The notes: generated by a model from the letters alone, not told the origin. Numbered from the stretch's first letter, positions 53,495 through 63,012 are shown. The stretch: DNA of 64,000 bases from Pseudomonadota bacterium (GCA_020161215.1 JAIUOM010000004.1:1-64000); one strand, 5' to 3'. Translations and numbers: made by a program.

Positions 53495-54556
53495 ATGAAA
53501 ATCGTCGTACTGCCCGGTGACGGCATCGGCCCGGAAACCATGGCCGCCACCACGCAAGTGCTGCAGGCCGCCTCGCAACGCTTCGGGCTCGGCCTGGCGC
53601 TGGAGCATGACGTGGCCGGCCACGACAGCCTGCGCCAGCACGGCGCCACCGTCACCCCCGCCCTGCTGGAGCGGGTGAAGGCCGCCGACGGCCTGATGCT
53701 CGGCCCCATGGCCACTTACGACTTCAAGGATGAGGCCAAGGGCGAGATCAACCCGTCCAAGTTCTTCCGCAAGGCGCTCGACCTGTACGCCAACATCCGA
53801 CCGGCGCGCACCTGGGACGGCGTGCCGCACAAGGTCGGTCAGTTCGATCTGGTGGTGGTGCGCGAGAACACCGAGGGCTTTTACGCCGACCGCAACATCG
53901 CCTCGGGCAGCAGCGAGATGCTGATCACCCCCGACGTGGTGGTGTCGCTGCGCCGCATCACGCGCGACTGCTGCGCCCGCATCGCGCGCAGCGCCTTCGA
54001 GCTGGCCATGACGCGCGGTCGCCACGTCAGCGTGGTGCACAAGGCCAACGTGCTGAAGATTGGCGACGGCATGTTCATCGAGGAATGCCAGCGTGTGGCA
54101 CGCGAGTTTCCCGAGGTGCGGGTCGACGAGTTCATCGTCGACGCCATGATGGCGCACGTGGTGCGCGCGCCGCAGCGCTTTGACGTCATCGTCACCACCA
54201 ATATGTTCGGCGACATCCTGTCCGACCTGACGGCCGAACTCTCGGGCAGCCTGGGCCTGGGCGGCTCGCTGAACGCCGGGCGCGAGCACGCCATGGGCCA
54301 GGCCGCGCACGGCTCGGCCCCCGACATCGCGGGCCAGAACGTGGCCAACCCGTTCTCGCTGATCCTGTCGGCCGGTCAGCTGCTGCGCTGGCAGGGGCAG
54401 CGCCGCCAGTTGCCGGCCTTTCTGGACGCGGCCAAGGCCATCGAGCTGACCGCCGCGGCGGCCGTCAGCGCGGGCGAGGCCACCCGCGACGTGGGTGGCC
54501 GTCTGGGTACGGCGGAAACCGGCCGCGCCTTCGCCCAGCGGCTGCTGAACGCCTGA
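53495..54556 (+). CDS. Isocitrate/isopropylmalate dehydrogenase family enzyme
   Basis: A 353-residue beta-decarboxylating dehydrogenase oxidising a 2-hydroxy acid with NAD(P)+ and Mg. It has VLPGDGIGPE at the start, the substrate segment ANIRPARTW and VVVRENTEGFYADRN, the catalytic lysine in VHKANVLKIGDGMF, the metal aspartates in NMFGDILSDLTAEL, and the cofactor loop HGSAPDIAGQNVANP. It is not in the leu operon, and the VRENTEGFY segment departs from LeuB, so a tartrate-, malate- or aromatic-derived hydroxyacid is more likely. It sits between TctC-like genes and an amidohydrolase gene. Confidence 0.88.
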   Translation: MKIVVLPGDGIGPETMAATTQVLQAASQRFGLGLALEHDVAGHDSLRQHGATVTPALLERVKAADGLMLGPMATYDFKDEAKGEINPSKFFRKALDLYANIRPARTWDGVPHKVGQFDLVVVRENTEGFYADRNIASGSSEMLITPDVVVSLRRITRDCCARIARSAFELAMTRGRHVSVVHKANVLKIGDGMFIEECQRVAREFPEVRVDEFIVDAMMAHVVRAPQRFDVIVTTNMFGDILSDLTAELSGSLGLGGSLNAGREHAMGQAAHGSAPDIAGQNVANPFSLILSAGQLLRWQGQRRQLPAFLDAAKAIELTAAAAVSAGEATRDVGGRLGTAETGRAFAQRLLNA

Positions 54557-54560
54557 CGCC

Positions 54561-55394
54561 ATGACGGACGGCGCCTGCGACTGCCACACCCACGTGATCG
54601 GCCCACGCGCCGACTACCCGATGGTGGCCGGGCGCCACTACACCCCGGGCCCGGCGCCGCTGCAAGCCCTGCAGGCGCACCTGGCGAGACTGGATCTGCA
54701 GCGGGTGGTGATCGTGCAGCCCAGCGTGTACGGCACCGACAACCGCTGTCTGCTCGACGCCCTGGCCCGGTTGGACGGCGCGGGGCGCGGCGTGGCGGTG
54801 CTGGACGAGGCGGTGGACGACGACACCCTGCGCGGGCTGCACGCGCACGGGGTGCGCGGCGTGCGGGTCAACCTGGAAAGCGCGGGCGAGCGCGACACCG
54901 CCCTGGCCCTGGCCGGTTTGCGGCGCTGGAGCCAGCGCGTGGCGGCGCTCGGCTGGCACGTGCAGGTCTATGCCGCGCAAGCCGTGGTGCAGGCCCTGGC
55001 CGAGGCGCTGCCGCGGCTGGCCGCACCGGTGGTACTGGACCATTTCGCGCTGGCCGAGCAGCCTCCTGGCGACGGCGGGTACGCCACAACCCTGCGCGCG
55101 CTGCTGGCCAGCGGACGGGTGTACCTGAAGCTGTCCGGCGCCTACCGTCTGCCCAGCCCGGCGCTGGCGCCCGCCTGGGCCGCGGCGCTGGCGGCCACGG
55201 CGCCACAGGCCTTGCTGTGGGGCAGCGACTGGCCGCACACCGGCCGCGACCCCGGCCGCCCGGCGCACCAGGTCAGCGCCTACCGCGAGGTACCGACCAG
55301 CGTGCTGCGCCAGCAACTCGACGCCTGGCTGCCCACGCCGGCCTTGCGGCGCCAGGTGCTGGTGGACAACCCGGCGCGGCTGTACGGGTTCTGA
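54561..55394 (+). CDS. Amidohydrolase-family lactonase/hydrolase (2-pyrone-4,6-dicarboxylate hydrolase-like)
   Basis: A 277-residue TIM-barrel hydrolase of the amidohydrolase_2 group. It opens with the metal-type motif CDCHTHVIGP and continues YPMVAGRHYTPGPAPLQALQAHL; VIVQPSVYGTDN and RGVRVNL are as in LigI-type lactonases that open 2-pyrone-4,6-dicarboxylate. The closing LLWGSDWPHTGRDP supplies the final aspartate. It starts five bases after the dehydrogenase stop, so the two act in one pathway. The exact lactone is an inference. Confidence 0.83.
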   Translation: MTDGACDCHTHVIGPRADYPMVAGRHYTPGPAPLQALQAHLARLDLQRVVIVQPSVYGTDNRCLLDALARLDGAGRGVAVLDEAVDDDTLRGLHAHGVRGVRVNLESAGERDTALALAGLRRWSQRVAALGWHVQVYAAQAVVQALAEALPRLAAPVVLDHFALAEQPPGDGGYATTLRALLASGRVYLKLSGAYRLPSPALAPAWAAALAATAPQALLWGSDWPHTGRDPGRPAHQVSAYREVPTSVLRQQLDAWLPTPALRRQVLVDNPARLYGF

Positions 55395-55418
55395 GCACGC
55401 CCCGTCGAAAAAACGATC

Positions 55419-56345
55419 CTAGCCGCGTGGATGGTGCTCGGCATGCAAGGTTTTCAGCCGTTCGCGGGCCACATGGGTGTAAATGGTGGTGGTCGAAATG
55501 TCGGCGTGGCCCAGCAGCATCTGCACGGCGCGCAGATCGGCCCCGTGGTTCAGCAGGTGCGTGGCAAAGGCGTGGCGCAAGGTGTGGGGCGACAGCGGCG
55601 CGGTCACGCCGGCATGGCGCGCGTAGCGTTTGACCAAACCCCAGAACATCACGCGCGACATGGCCGTGCCGGCGCTGCGCCCGACGCTGGTGATGAACAG
55701 ATCGTCGTTCTGGCGCTGACGCAGGATGGCCGGGCGCGCCTCGGCCAGGTAGCGTTCCAGCCATTCGCGGGCCACCTCGCCGAACGGGACCAGGCGTTCC
55801 TTGCTGCCCTTGCCCAGCACGCGCAGCACGCCGTCGTTCAGGCTGAGGTGAAAGGTCTTCAGACCGACCAGCTCGCTCACGCGCAGGCCGCTGGCGTACA
55901 TCAGCTCCAGCATGGTGCGGTCGCGCAGACCCAGGGCGGTGTCCTCATCGGGGGCGGCCAGCAAGGCCTCGACCTGCTCTTCGGTCAGCGTCTTGGGCCA
56001 CCGTGCCGGCTGTTTCGCCGACAGCAGCTTGAGCGTGGGGTCGGCGTCCAGCAGGCGTTCGCGCAGCGCCCAGCGGAAGTAGCGCTTGAACACCGTCAGC
56101 CGCCGATTGGCCGACGACGCCCGGGTGTCGGCGGTGCGCGCGGCGAAATAGCCCTGCAGGTGGTGCTCGCGCGTGTCGAGCAGCGCCAGGCCGTGGGTGG
56201 TGGCCAGCCAGTCGGCGTACAGGCGCATGTCGCGCCGGTAAGCGGCCAGGGTGTTGGGCGACAGGCCGTCTTCCAGCCACAGCGCGTCGATGAAGCCGTC
56301 CAGCGACGGATTACTGGGGGAGTCGGAGGGCACGTTGGGGTTCAC
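55419..56345 (-). CDS. xerD: Site-specific tyrosine recombinase XerD
   Basis: A 308-residue recombinase that resolves chromosome dimers at dif together with XerC. The catalytic set is complete: Arg155 in ASGLRVSEL, Lys180 in GKGSKERLVP, His254 and Arg257 in SPHTLRHAFATH, His280 in LLGHADISTT and Tyr289 in IYTHV. The N-terminal SAM-like DNA-binding domain begins at about residue 15. The GTG at 56345 is the first start in frame. No dif-like site was identified nearby. It converges with the amidohydrolase gene. Confidence 0.93.
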   Translation of the reverse strand: MNPNVPSDSPSNPSLDGFIDALWLEDGLSPNTLAAYRRDMRLYADWLATTHGLALLDTREHHLQGYFAARTADTRASSANRRLTVFKRYFRWALRERLLDADPTLKLLSAKQPARWPKTLTEEQVEALLAAPDEDTALGLRDRTMLELMYASGLRVSELVGLKTFHLSLNDGVLRVLGKGSKERLVPFGEVAREWLERYLAEARPAILRQRQNDDLFITSVGRSAGTAMSRVMFWGLVKRYARHAGVTAPLSPHTLRHAFATHLLNHGADLRAVQMLLGHADISTTTIYTHVARERLKTLHAEHHPRG

Positions 56346-56393
56346 GCCCGAACGATAGCAAAGCAGAACCGCCCGTCATGGGACAGAGCGGGC

Positions 56394-56430
56394 AAAAAAA
56401 ACCCGGCCCAGCCGGCAGGCGGGGTCGGGT
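56394..56430 (-). terminator. Rho-independent terminator after the TctC-like gene
   Basis: In the minus-strand transcript ACCCGACCC pairs with GGGCCGGGT (one mismatch) and is followed by eight U (plus-strand A-run 56394-56401). It lies 18 bases after the stop of the gene ending at 56448. Confidence 0.85.
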
Positions 56431-56447
56431 GGCGGTGGGGCGCCGGT

Positions 56448-57413
56448 TTACTGCAGCGTCAGCTTTTGCTTGGCCACCACTTCCTTGTACACCGCCAGCT
56501 CGGCCTTGATCTGCTGGGCGAACTGCTCGGGCGTGTTGGCCACGATCAGCGAGCCGGTGTCTTCGACGCGCTTTTTCACGGCCGGATCTTCCAGCACCTT
56601 CTTGGTGGCGGCGTTCAGCTTGTCGACGATCTCCTTGGGCGTGCCCTTGGGCGCCAGCAGGCCGTAGTAGGCCATGCGGTTGACCGGCTCCAGGCCCACT
56701 TCCTTGAAAGTGGGCACATTGGGCAACTCGGCCAGGCGCTGCGGCGCGGCCACCACCAGCGGCACCAGCTTGCCGGATTTGATGAAGGGCAGCGACGACG
56801 GCACGTTGTCGAAGATCACCGGCACTTGGCCCGCCACCACGTCGTTCAGGGCCGGGCCGGCACCGCGGTACGGAATGTGCGTCATAAACAGGCCGGCCAG
56901 GCTTTTGTACAGCTCGGTTTGCAGGTGGCCAATACCCCCGGTGCCCGACGAGGCGTAAGAGTACTTGCCAGGATGGGCCTTGATCTCCGCCACGAGGGCC
57001 TTGTAGTCCTTGGCCGGAAAGCTCGGGTGCACGGCGATCACGTTGGGCGTGGCGGCGATGTTGATGACCGGCACGAAGTCGGCGATCGGGTCGTAGCTGA
57101 GCTTGGGGTTGATGGCCGGGTTGGCGGCGGTGGTCGACACCGTGGCCATGCTGATGGTGTAGCCGTCGGGCGCGGCGCGCGCCGCCTCGGTGGCGCCCAC
57201 GGCGCCACCCGCGCCACCCTTGTTGTCCACCACCACCGGCTGGCCCAGGGCCTTGCCCAGCGGATCGGCCACCACGCGCGCGATGATGTCGGTGGTGCCT
57301 CCGGCCGCGAACGGCACGATCAGGCGGATCGGCTTGTTGGGATAGGCTTGCGCAAACGCCGTACCGCACGTGAAGGCGGTGACGGCCAGAGCCAATAGGG
57401 GGCGACGCTGCAT
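56448..57413 (-). CDS. TctC/Bug-family substrate-binding protein
   Basis: A 321-residue periplasmic binding protein with signal peptide RPLLALAVTAFTCGTAFAQ. Family marks: YPNKPIRLIVPFAAGGTTDIIARVV, GQPVVVDNKGGAGGAVGATEAA, SYASSGTGGIGHLQTEL and NVPTFKEVGLEPVNRM. It is transcribed alone, with its own terminator, and no enzyme gene accompanies it; the divergent AEC carrier gene is 113 bases away. It is the fourth orphan member of this family in the window. The ligand is unknown. Confidence 0.93.
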   Translation of the reverse strand: MQRRPLLALAVTAFTCGTAFAQAYPNKPIRLIVPFAAGGTTDIIARVVADPLGKALGQPVVVDNKGGAGGAVGATEAARAAPDGYTISMATVSTTAANPAINPKLSYDPIADFVPVINIAATPNVIAVHPSFPAKDYKALVAEIKAHPGKYSYASSGTGGIGHLQTELYKSLAGLFMTHIPYRGAGPALNDVVAGQVPVIFDNVPSSLPFIKSGKLVPLVVAAPQRLAELPNVPTFKEVGLEPVNRMAYYGLLAPKGTPKEIVDKLNAATKKVLEDPAVKKRVEDTGSLIVANTPEQFAQQIKAELAVYKEVVAKQKLTLQ

Positions 57414-57526
57414 AAGGACGGACTCCTGAGTTAGAAACGAAACCCTGTATTTTCACCACCCTGACCCCCCTCGGGCTTGCGCCAGCCTGAGTACAAACCC
57501 CTAACCCGCTTCCTCGCTTCTGTCCC

Positions 57527-58432
57527 GTGCACTACGCCCAACTGCTGTTTCCCGACTTTTCGTTGATCCTGATCGGCTATCTGCTGTGCCGCCACACGGC
57601 GCTGAACCGCCCCGTCTGGCAGGCGGCCGAGGCGCTGGTGTACTTCTTTCTGTTCCCGGTACTGCTGTTTCAGTCCATCGTGCGCACCCCGCTGGACCTG
57701 GGGGCCGCTTCCAGCCTGATGGTGGCTGGCCTGGCACTGGGCGTGGTCGGCATCGCCCTGGCCTACGCCCTGCCCTACCTGCCGTGGTTCAAGCACCACA
57801 TCGACCGGCGCGACCACGCGGCCAGTGTTCAGGTGGCGTTCCGCTTCAACTCTTTCATCGGGCTGGCCCTGGCCGAAAAGCTGGCCGGCCCGCAAGGGCT
57901 GCAACTGCTGGCGGTGCTGATCGGGGTGTGCGTGCCACTCTTCAACATCGCGGCGGTGTGGCCCATGGCCCGGCACGCGGAACGTGGCCTGCTGGGCGAG
58001 GTGGTGCGCAACCCGCTCATCATCGCCACGGCCCTGGGGCTGGTCACCAACCTGGCGGGGTTCTCGATTCCCGGCTGGCTGGCGCCCACCGTCTCGCGCA
58101 TCGGTGCGGCCTCCATCGCGCTGGGGCTGATGGCGGCCGGCGCCGGCATGCAGTTCGAAACCCTGGCGCGCGGCAAGGCGCTGGGCGTCAGCGTGCTGAC
58201 CATCCGGCATCTGATCTCGCCCCTGGTGGCCTGGCTGCTGGCCCGCGCACTGCGCCTGGGCCAGGCCGAAACCCTGATCCTGCTGACCTTCTCGGCTCTG
58301 CCCACCGCCTCCAGCTGCTACGTGCTGGCCGCGCGCATGGGCTACAACGGTCCGTACGTGGCCGGACTGGTCACGCTGTCGACCCTACTGGGCATGCTGA
58401 GCTTGCCGTTTGCGTTGGGGGTGTTGCCGTGA
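57527..58432 (+). CDS. AEC-family membrane transporter
   Basis: A 301-residue carrier with about ten hydrophobic helices, of the auxin-efflux-carrier group whose bacterial members move malate, malonate or similar acids. It begins FPDFSLILIGYLLCRH, contains VAFRFNSFIGLALAEKL before the central loop, and NPLIIATALGLVTNLAGF to start the second half. The GTG at 57527 is the only start before the first helix. It is divergent to a TctC-like gene, which may point to a shared organic-acid theme. Confidence 0.87.
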   Translation: MHYAQLLFPDFSLILIGYLLCRHTALNRPVWQAAEALVYFFLFPVLLFQSIVRTPLDLGAASSLMVAGLALGVVGIALAYALPYLPWFKHHIDRRDHAASVQVAFRFNSFIGLALAEKLAGPQGLQLLAVLIGVCVPLFNIAAVWPMARHAERGLLGEVVRNPLIIATALGLVTNLAGFSIPGWLAPTVSRIGAASIALGLMAAGAGMQFETLARGKALGVSVLTIRHLISPLVAWLLARALRLGQAETLILLTFSALPTASSCYVLAARMGYNGPYVAGLVTLSTLLGMLSLPFALGVLP

Positions 58433-58853
58433 CGGGGTTGTCCGTGAATGGCTTGATCTTGCCGATCAAGGCAAGTTTTCGGCCGTTTAGCCCGTAGATG
58501 AGGCCAAATAAGCTATCGAATTTGTAGTGCTTTTGCTTCGGGCGAGAAGATGAAGCTGCGGCCTGTGCGTGCGCGTTCTGGCCTGGGCCAAATTGATCTT
58601 GACTCGATCGGAGCAGGCCTGAAGCCGTCATTCCTGCCTCAACCTTGTTTGCGACAGGCTTCAGCGCGCGGCGACGGTACGGTCCAGCGAGGGGCAGATC
58701 GATGCCACTTGTCGACCTGATCAACGCCGGCCATCGATAGAGCTTGGCTGGACGATCATTTCTGGCGGTTTGCCGGAAACTGCTCCTGAACAGTTCCCAA
58801 TGCACCATCCTCGTCTCCTCACGCCCAAGGTGCAGCCCTTCAGAGTCCATAAC
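58433..58853. other. 421-base gap with no recognisable gene
   Basis: A minus-strand frame is open here (58850 down past the AEC stop), with stretches such as KQKHYKFDSLFGLIYGLNG, but it has no ribosome site, no known domain and runs antisense into the AEC gene, so I do not call it. The gap marks a visible drop in G+C. It could be an old mobile-element remnant or a long 3' region of the regulator gene. Confidence 0.5.
58452..58479 (+). terminator. Candidate terminator after the AEC transporter
   Basis: CTTGCC (58458-58463) pairs with GGCAAG (58470-58475) and is followed by TTTT; an overlapping alternative stem CTTGATC/GATCAAG (58452-58470) shares it. It lies 20 bases after the stop of the transporter gene. 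Confidence 0.5.
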
Positions 58854-61544
58854 TCAATCCGGCAACAAACCAAGTGAGCGAGCCATCAACACCGCCTGAG
58901 ATCTTTGCTGAACTCCCAATTTTTCAAACATATTTTTGAGATGCGTCTTCACTGTTTCGGCTGAAATATTCATCTCGCGAGCAATTTCCTTGTTCGATTG
59001 CCCTCTCGCCACCAGCTTGATCACATCGGCCTCGCGCTCTGTAAGAACGCTGTTCACAACGGATTCGCCTATTTTTTTTTGATGCGTTCGGCTGTTAACC
59101 ACCAAACGCTGCACAAAATTCCCAAGCTCGGCATCGCATTCTTTTGAAATCAAAAAACGAGGAAGCAGCCTTTGAAGTTCCTCACCTTCATCCAGCACGC
59201 TTCGAATGGCGCCACTATGGTACGCTGCTTGTAAAACACGGCGCAATTCTGCGAAGCAAGCTTCCTGGTCGGCCAGCGCCATATGAGTGATCGACAGAAA
59301 AGTGCCAATTTGAATTGACCTCAAATCCTTTCCCATCGATTGTGCGGATGCCAGGATGTCAGACAGCAGACGACGGGCGTCTCCAATTCGCTGATCAGAA
59401 AATGCCAATCTGGCCAGCCCGATATCCCTAAACACCAAGATTTCTGAACGAGCACACCGTGGCGCGGCGGTGAATTTTTCGGCCATCCTCGTCAATCGAA
59501 TGCATATCGCATTGGCCTCTTCCAACCTACCCTCGATGAGCAGCAGCCTGATACGCTCCAGCAACATGCTGGCCACCAATCTGTCCCATCCTTGGTTGTA
59601 GCCGATGGCCTCGGCTCGTTCGAGCAACTCGAATGCATTGCCATAGCGACCGTCCAATTGAGCGCTGCGCACCAACACTTGGTATGCTTGTATGACACTT
59701 TCGAACATGGCCGTGTTGTCGATCAGAGGCATGAGGGGATGAAGTAAGGCCTCAGCATCCATCACTCTACCCTGCTGATAATTCAACATGGCCATCAGTG
59801 GGGTGACCAAAGCCGCAGAAACCGAATGCACACCGGCATGCGCCTCGACCATGCGTAAAGCTCTGCGCGCATGACGTTCGGCCAAACCCAGGCGAGATTT
59901 TTCAAGCTCTACATTTCCTAATAGAGTATGCCGATAAACAGTAGAAAATGCGTTGTATTGTTCATCGTCATAAGAAGATGTGGACCAAGGCTGTTCGTAT
60001 ACTCCAAGCAAATTTCCTGACTTCCAATGCACATAACGCATGACGTTGGACATCACATTACGTGTGAATGCATCGCCAGAATCGAAGTGATCGCGCCATA
60101 GCTCGGCAATTTCATTTGCTCTGGTTGAATCGTCCTGAAGCGCCACAATGACGGCGCGGATGGCCAGGCACTCCCCCAAGGCCTCAGGTCTATTTTGACC
60201 CGCATGAATTGACTTCACCGTTACCTCAATCTCATCGATCAGGGATTCGGCCTCACTAAAGCGCATGGCCAACGTCAAGCCCCAGGCGACTGAGATTTGA
60301 ATCTTGGTTTGGCTTTTCAATAATTCTGGCGAAAATTGCCGTCGCCAACTCAGCAAGGTCAACAAGTCCCCAGACCTCACCAGCTCCATACAGCAGTTGG
60401 CAAGCCACTCAACCGCTTGTTCCGTGTCTCCAGCCTGAAGCGCATGCCGCACTGCATCGGTCCAGGCCCGTTGATTGGCAAACCACTGAGCAGCCTTTCT
60501 ATGCACCATCTGTTGATCGATTCCTAGGCGTTTGCTGACCGATTCATTCAGATATTCACGCAACAACTGGTGATAACGGAGACATTTGCCATCACTGTCC
60601 AGCGGTTCCAAAAGCAGGTTGTAATGTAGCAATTGCTCTATTCGTTCGGCACCACCACCCTCATCACACACCGCATCGCAGAGCTCAGCGTTGAGGCGCT
60701 CGAGGACGGCGGTTTTCGCCATGAATCGAACGGTGTCGGCTGGTAGACCTTCCAGCAAATCCTCGATCAAGTTTGCAAAAACAGATGTCGTGCTCGAGCC
60801 ATTGGTTTCCAGCACGCTTGAAAGACTTTGACTCAGCGCTGCCAGTCGAAGTGCGGCCGCCCAACCATCGGTTCCGACGTGCAACGATGTAATCAGCTCT
60901 TGCGTTGGTTCCTTTGAGCAGGCTGATTTTAAAAATCGTGTAGTTTCTTCTTCGTCAAATCGCAGTGATGTGGCGTCGATATCCAGCCACTCACCATGGG
61001 CGCGCAATCTGGCCAGTGACAGGGGCGGAGATATGCGCGACGTGATCAACAAATGAAAATGAGGTGGCGCATGCGAAATGAGAAAAGAAACGGCATCGTG
61101 AATCGACTCGTCGTGGATCCACTGATAGTCGTCCAGAACAGCAACAGCTTCGCCTTCGAATTGCTCCAGATCATTGATAAGCAGGGATAAAACGGTGCGT
61201 GGAGCAGCCAGGGGACGCCCGCGCAAGAGAGAGTTCGCCGAATCACCAACGCCTTGACCTAGTTGCCGCATCACTTGCACCAGGCAGTACAAAAATCGTG
61301 CGGGCTCGTCGTCCTCATGCGTCAGGCTCAGCCAGGTGCAATGGTGACCCTGCGTTTGCCAATGCATTACCCAGGAAGCAACCAGGGTGCTTTTCCCAAA
61401 ACCACCGGGCGCGGTGAGTGTGGTCAATCGAATTCGAAGAGATTCTTCGCGAGCGGCATTCAAACGCGATCTTTCGATCACGTCATGGTGCGGACGAAAA
61501 ACCCGTACTTTGGTGCGGAGGAACACCTCCTGAGCCCTGACCAT
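58854..61544 (-). CDS. LuxR-family ATPase regulator (MalT/LAL type)
   Basis: An 896-residue STAND-type transcription activator. The N-terminal NTPase has Walker A GGFGKST (residues 47-53) and Walker B AVLDDYQWI (about 135-143). A winged-helix part and a long TPR-like helical sensor region follow (about 340-800). The C-terminal LuxR HTH (about 834-890) reads LTEREADVIKLVARGQSNKEIA, then SAETVKTHLKNMFEKLG. Such proteins bind ATP and an inducer, oligomerise and activate nearby catabolic genes. It is divergent to an acyl-CoA dehydrogenase gene, 220 bases away. Codon use is much less G+C-biased than in the genes before 58.4 kb. Confidence 0.92.
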   Translation of the reverse strand: MVRAQEVFLRTKVRVFRPHHDVIERSRLNAAREESLRIRLTTLTAPGGFGKSTLVASWVMHWQTQGHHCTWLSLTHEDDEPARFLYCLVQVMRQLGQGVGDSANSLLRGRPLAAPRTVLSLLINDLEQFEGEAVAVLDDYQWIHDESIHDAVSFLISHAPPHFHLLITSRISPPLSLARLRAHGEWLDIDATSLRFDEEETTRFLKSACSKEPTQELITSLHVGTDGWAAALRLAALSQSLSSVLETNGSSTTSVFANLIEDLLEGLPADTVRFMAKTAVLERLNAELCDAVCDEGGGAERIEQLLHYNLLLEPLDSDGKCLRYHQLLREYLNESVSKRLGIDQQMVHRKAAQWFANQRAWTDAVRHALQAGDTEQAVEWLANCCMELVRSGDLLTLLSWRRQFSPELLKSQTKIQISVAWGLTLAMRFSEAESLIDEIEVTVKSIHAGQNRPEALGECLAIRAVIVALQDDSTRANEIAELWRDHFDSGDAFTRNVMSNVMRYVHWKSGNLLGVYEQPWSTSSYDDEQYNAFSTVYRHTLLGNVELEKSRLGLAERHARRALRMVEAHAGVHSVSAALVTPLMAMLNYQQGRVMDAEALLHPLMPLIDNTAMFESVIQAYQVLVRSAQLDGRYGNAFELLERAEAIGYNQGWDRLVASMLLERIRLLLIEGRLEEANAICIRLTRMAEKFTAAPRCARSEILVFRDIGLARLAFSDQRIGDARRLLSDILASAQSMGKDLRSIQIGTFLSITHMALADQEACFAELRRVLQAAYHSGAIRSVLDEGEELQRLLPRFLISKECDAELGNFVQRLVVNSRTHQKKIGESVVNSVLTEREADVIKLVARGQSNKEIAREMNISAETVKTHLKNMFEKLGVQQRSQAVLMARSLGLLPD

Positions 61545-61718
61545 GACGGCAGTCTATCCAAAACTGCACCTACAGCGCCAGAGGGCTTGCCCCATCACCC
61601 TCTGCATCCCCCAAGACATCCCCCGTCACGGCACAAATTTTCATAGCCATGGGTGATGGCCTGAACCCTTGGTCATTTCTAAAGTGGTTTCACCCGCCAA
61701 GCATGCTATTTGGAATAG

Positions 61719-61735
61719 CTGACTATGGTGGTCAG
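61719..61735. promoter_or_regulatory. Dyad in the regulator/dehydrogenase intergenic region
   Basis: CTGAC (61719-61723) and GTCAG (61731-61735) form an inverted repeat with a 7-base spacer, 30 bases before the acyl-CoA dehydrogenase start. It is a possible operator for the divergent LuxR-type regulator. The arms are short, so support is modest. Confidence 0.35.
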
Positions 61736-61764
61736 ATCATTATTTACATCAGAAGGAGACAGCC

Positions 61765-63012
61765 ATGGCCAGAGATATTCCTTATGTGCCGCTGACACCC
61801 CTGGGTGCAGAACCCGAATTTTCCGATACGGCAGCGGCCGTTCAGGCCACCGCAAGACGTTTTGCTCAGGATGTCATGCGCCCAATAGGTAGAAAACTCG
61901 ATCGAATGAACCCCGAAGAGGTCATTGCTCCTGAATCTCCGTTATGGGATGTTCATAAGCAGTTCTTGGCGCTCGGTTTTGGTATTGATGACATGCTTTC
62001 CATGGAGCCTGGAGAGCGGGCTCGCATCATGTCCATTCTGTACGAGGAGCTGGGTTGGGGCGATTCCGGTTTGGCTATTTCGATTGGCGCCGGACTGATT
62101 CCTGCCATGATCACTTCTCTACTCGGCAATAAATTCTGCCGGGACATCGCCACCGACGACAAGTTGGGTTGCTGGATGATCACCGAGCCTGATCATGGCA
62201 CCGACACGCTCGACCCCAATCGAATGCTCTTTCACCCTCAGGGCAACTATGGTCGACCCAATTGCGTGGTCACCATCAAGGACGACGCGCTGGTGATCAA
62301 CGGACAGAAATCGGCCTGGGTCTCTAATGGCACGATTGGCAAGGTTGGCCTGCTGTATGCGGCGGCCGATATCGGTAACGGACCCGATACCGAACACGGC
62401 GCCGTGGTGGTGGTGCCGATGGACACCCCCGGAATCACGCGCGGGAAACCCTTAGATAAAATGGGGCAACGGGCACTGAACCAAGGTGAGATTTTTTTCG
62501 ATAACGTGCGCTTATCAAAAGAGCACATGGTGGCGGGGCCGGAGCAGTATCAGCAGGCCACTTACTTGGTGCACACCTTGGCCAATAGTTTGATGGCCTC
62601 GATTTTCACGGGGTGTGCACGATCTGCGTACGACCTGGCCGTGAGCTACGCACACGAACGCAAAGCTGGCGGTGTTCCCATTATTCGGCACCAATCAGTG
62701 GCTCACCGCCTTTTCCATATGTTCCGCACAGTCGAGGCAGCCTGTGCGTTGACTCGTCGCGTTCTTCACTACAACTTTCAGGCCCCCGTCATGGCTCTTC
62801 AGGCGGCCATGGCCGCTAAAGTTACGGGGACCCAAACAGCGTTCGACGTCGCCAGCGCGTCGGTGCAGATACATGGTGGCAATGGTATGACCCGTGACTA
62901 CCCGGTCGAAAAAATTCTTCGCGACGCCCGGGCATCGATGATCGAAGACGGTTGCAACGAAATCCTGGCCATCAAAGGCGGGTACTACCTCGCGAATCCT
63001 GATCTGCTTTAA
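61765..63012 (+). CDS. Acyl-CoA dehydrogenase family protein
   Basis: A 415-residue flavoprotein. The N-terminal helical domain is followed by the beta domain (GCWMITEPDHGTDT, GQKSAWVSNGTIGKVGL) and the C-terminal helical domain with VASASVQIHGGNGMTRDYPVEKILRDAR, the FAD-binding signature. The loop that normally carries the catalytic Glu (YEG in medium-chain enzymes) reads MIEDGCNEI, so Asp or the preceding Glu must serve; this departs from the usual enzyme. The ATG at 61765 has a strong AGAAGGAGA site. It is followed 41 bases later by the saccharopine-dehydrogenase-like gene. The acyl substrate is unknown. Confidence 0.9.
   Translation: MARDIPYVPLTPLGAEPEFSDTAAAVQATARRFAQDVMRPIGRKLDRMNPEEVIAPESPLWDVHKQFLALGFGIDDMLSMEPGERARIMSILYEELGWGDSGLAISIGAGLIPAMITSLLGNKFCRDIATDDKLGCWMITEPDHGTDTLDPNRMLFHPQGNYGRPNCVVTIKDDALVINGQKSAWVSNGTIGKVGLLYAAADIGNGPDTEHGAVVVVPMDTPGITRGKPLDKMGQRALNQGEIFFDNVRLSKEHMVAGPEQYQQATYLVHTLANSLMASIFTGCARSAYDLAVSYAHERKAGGVPIIRHQSVAHRLFHMFRTVEAACALTRRVLHYNFQAPVMALQAAMAAKVTGTQTAFDVASASVQIHGGNGMTRDYPVEKILRDARASMIEDGCNEILAIKGGYYLANPDLL

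Noticed and set aside
58371..58850. 159-residue minus-strand gene
   Set aside because: It has no ribosome site and no recognisable domain, and it runs antisense into the AEC transporter gene.
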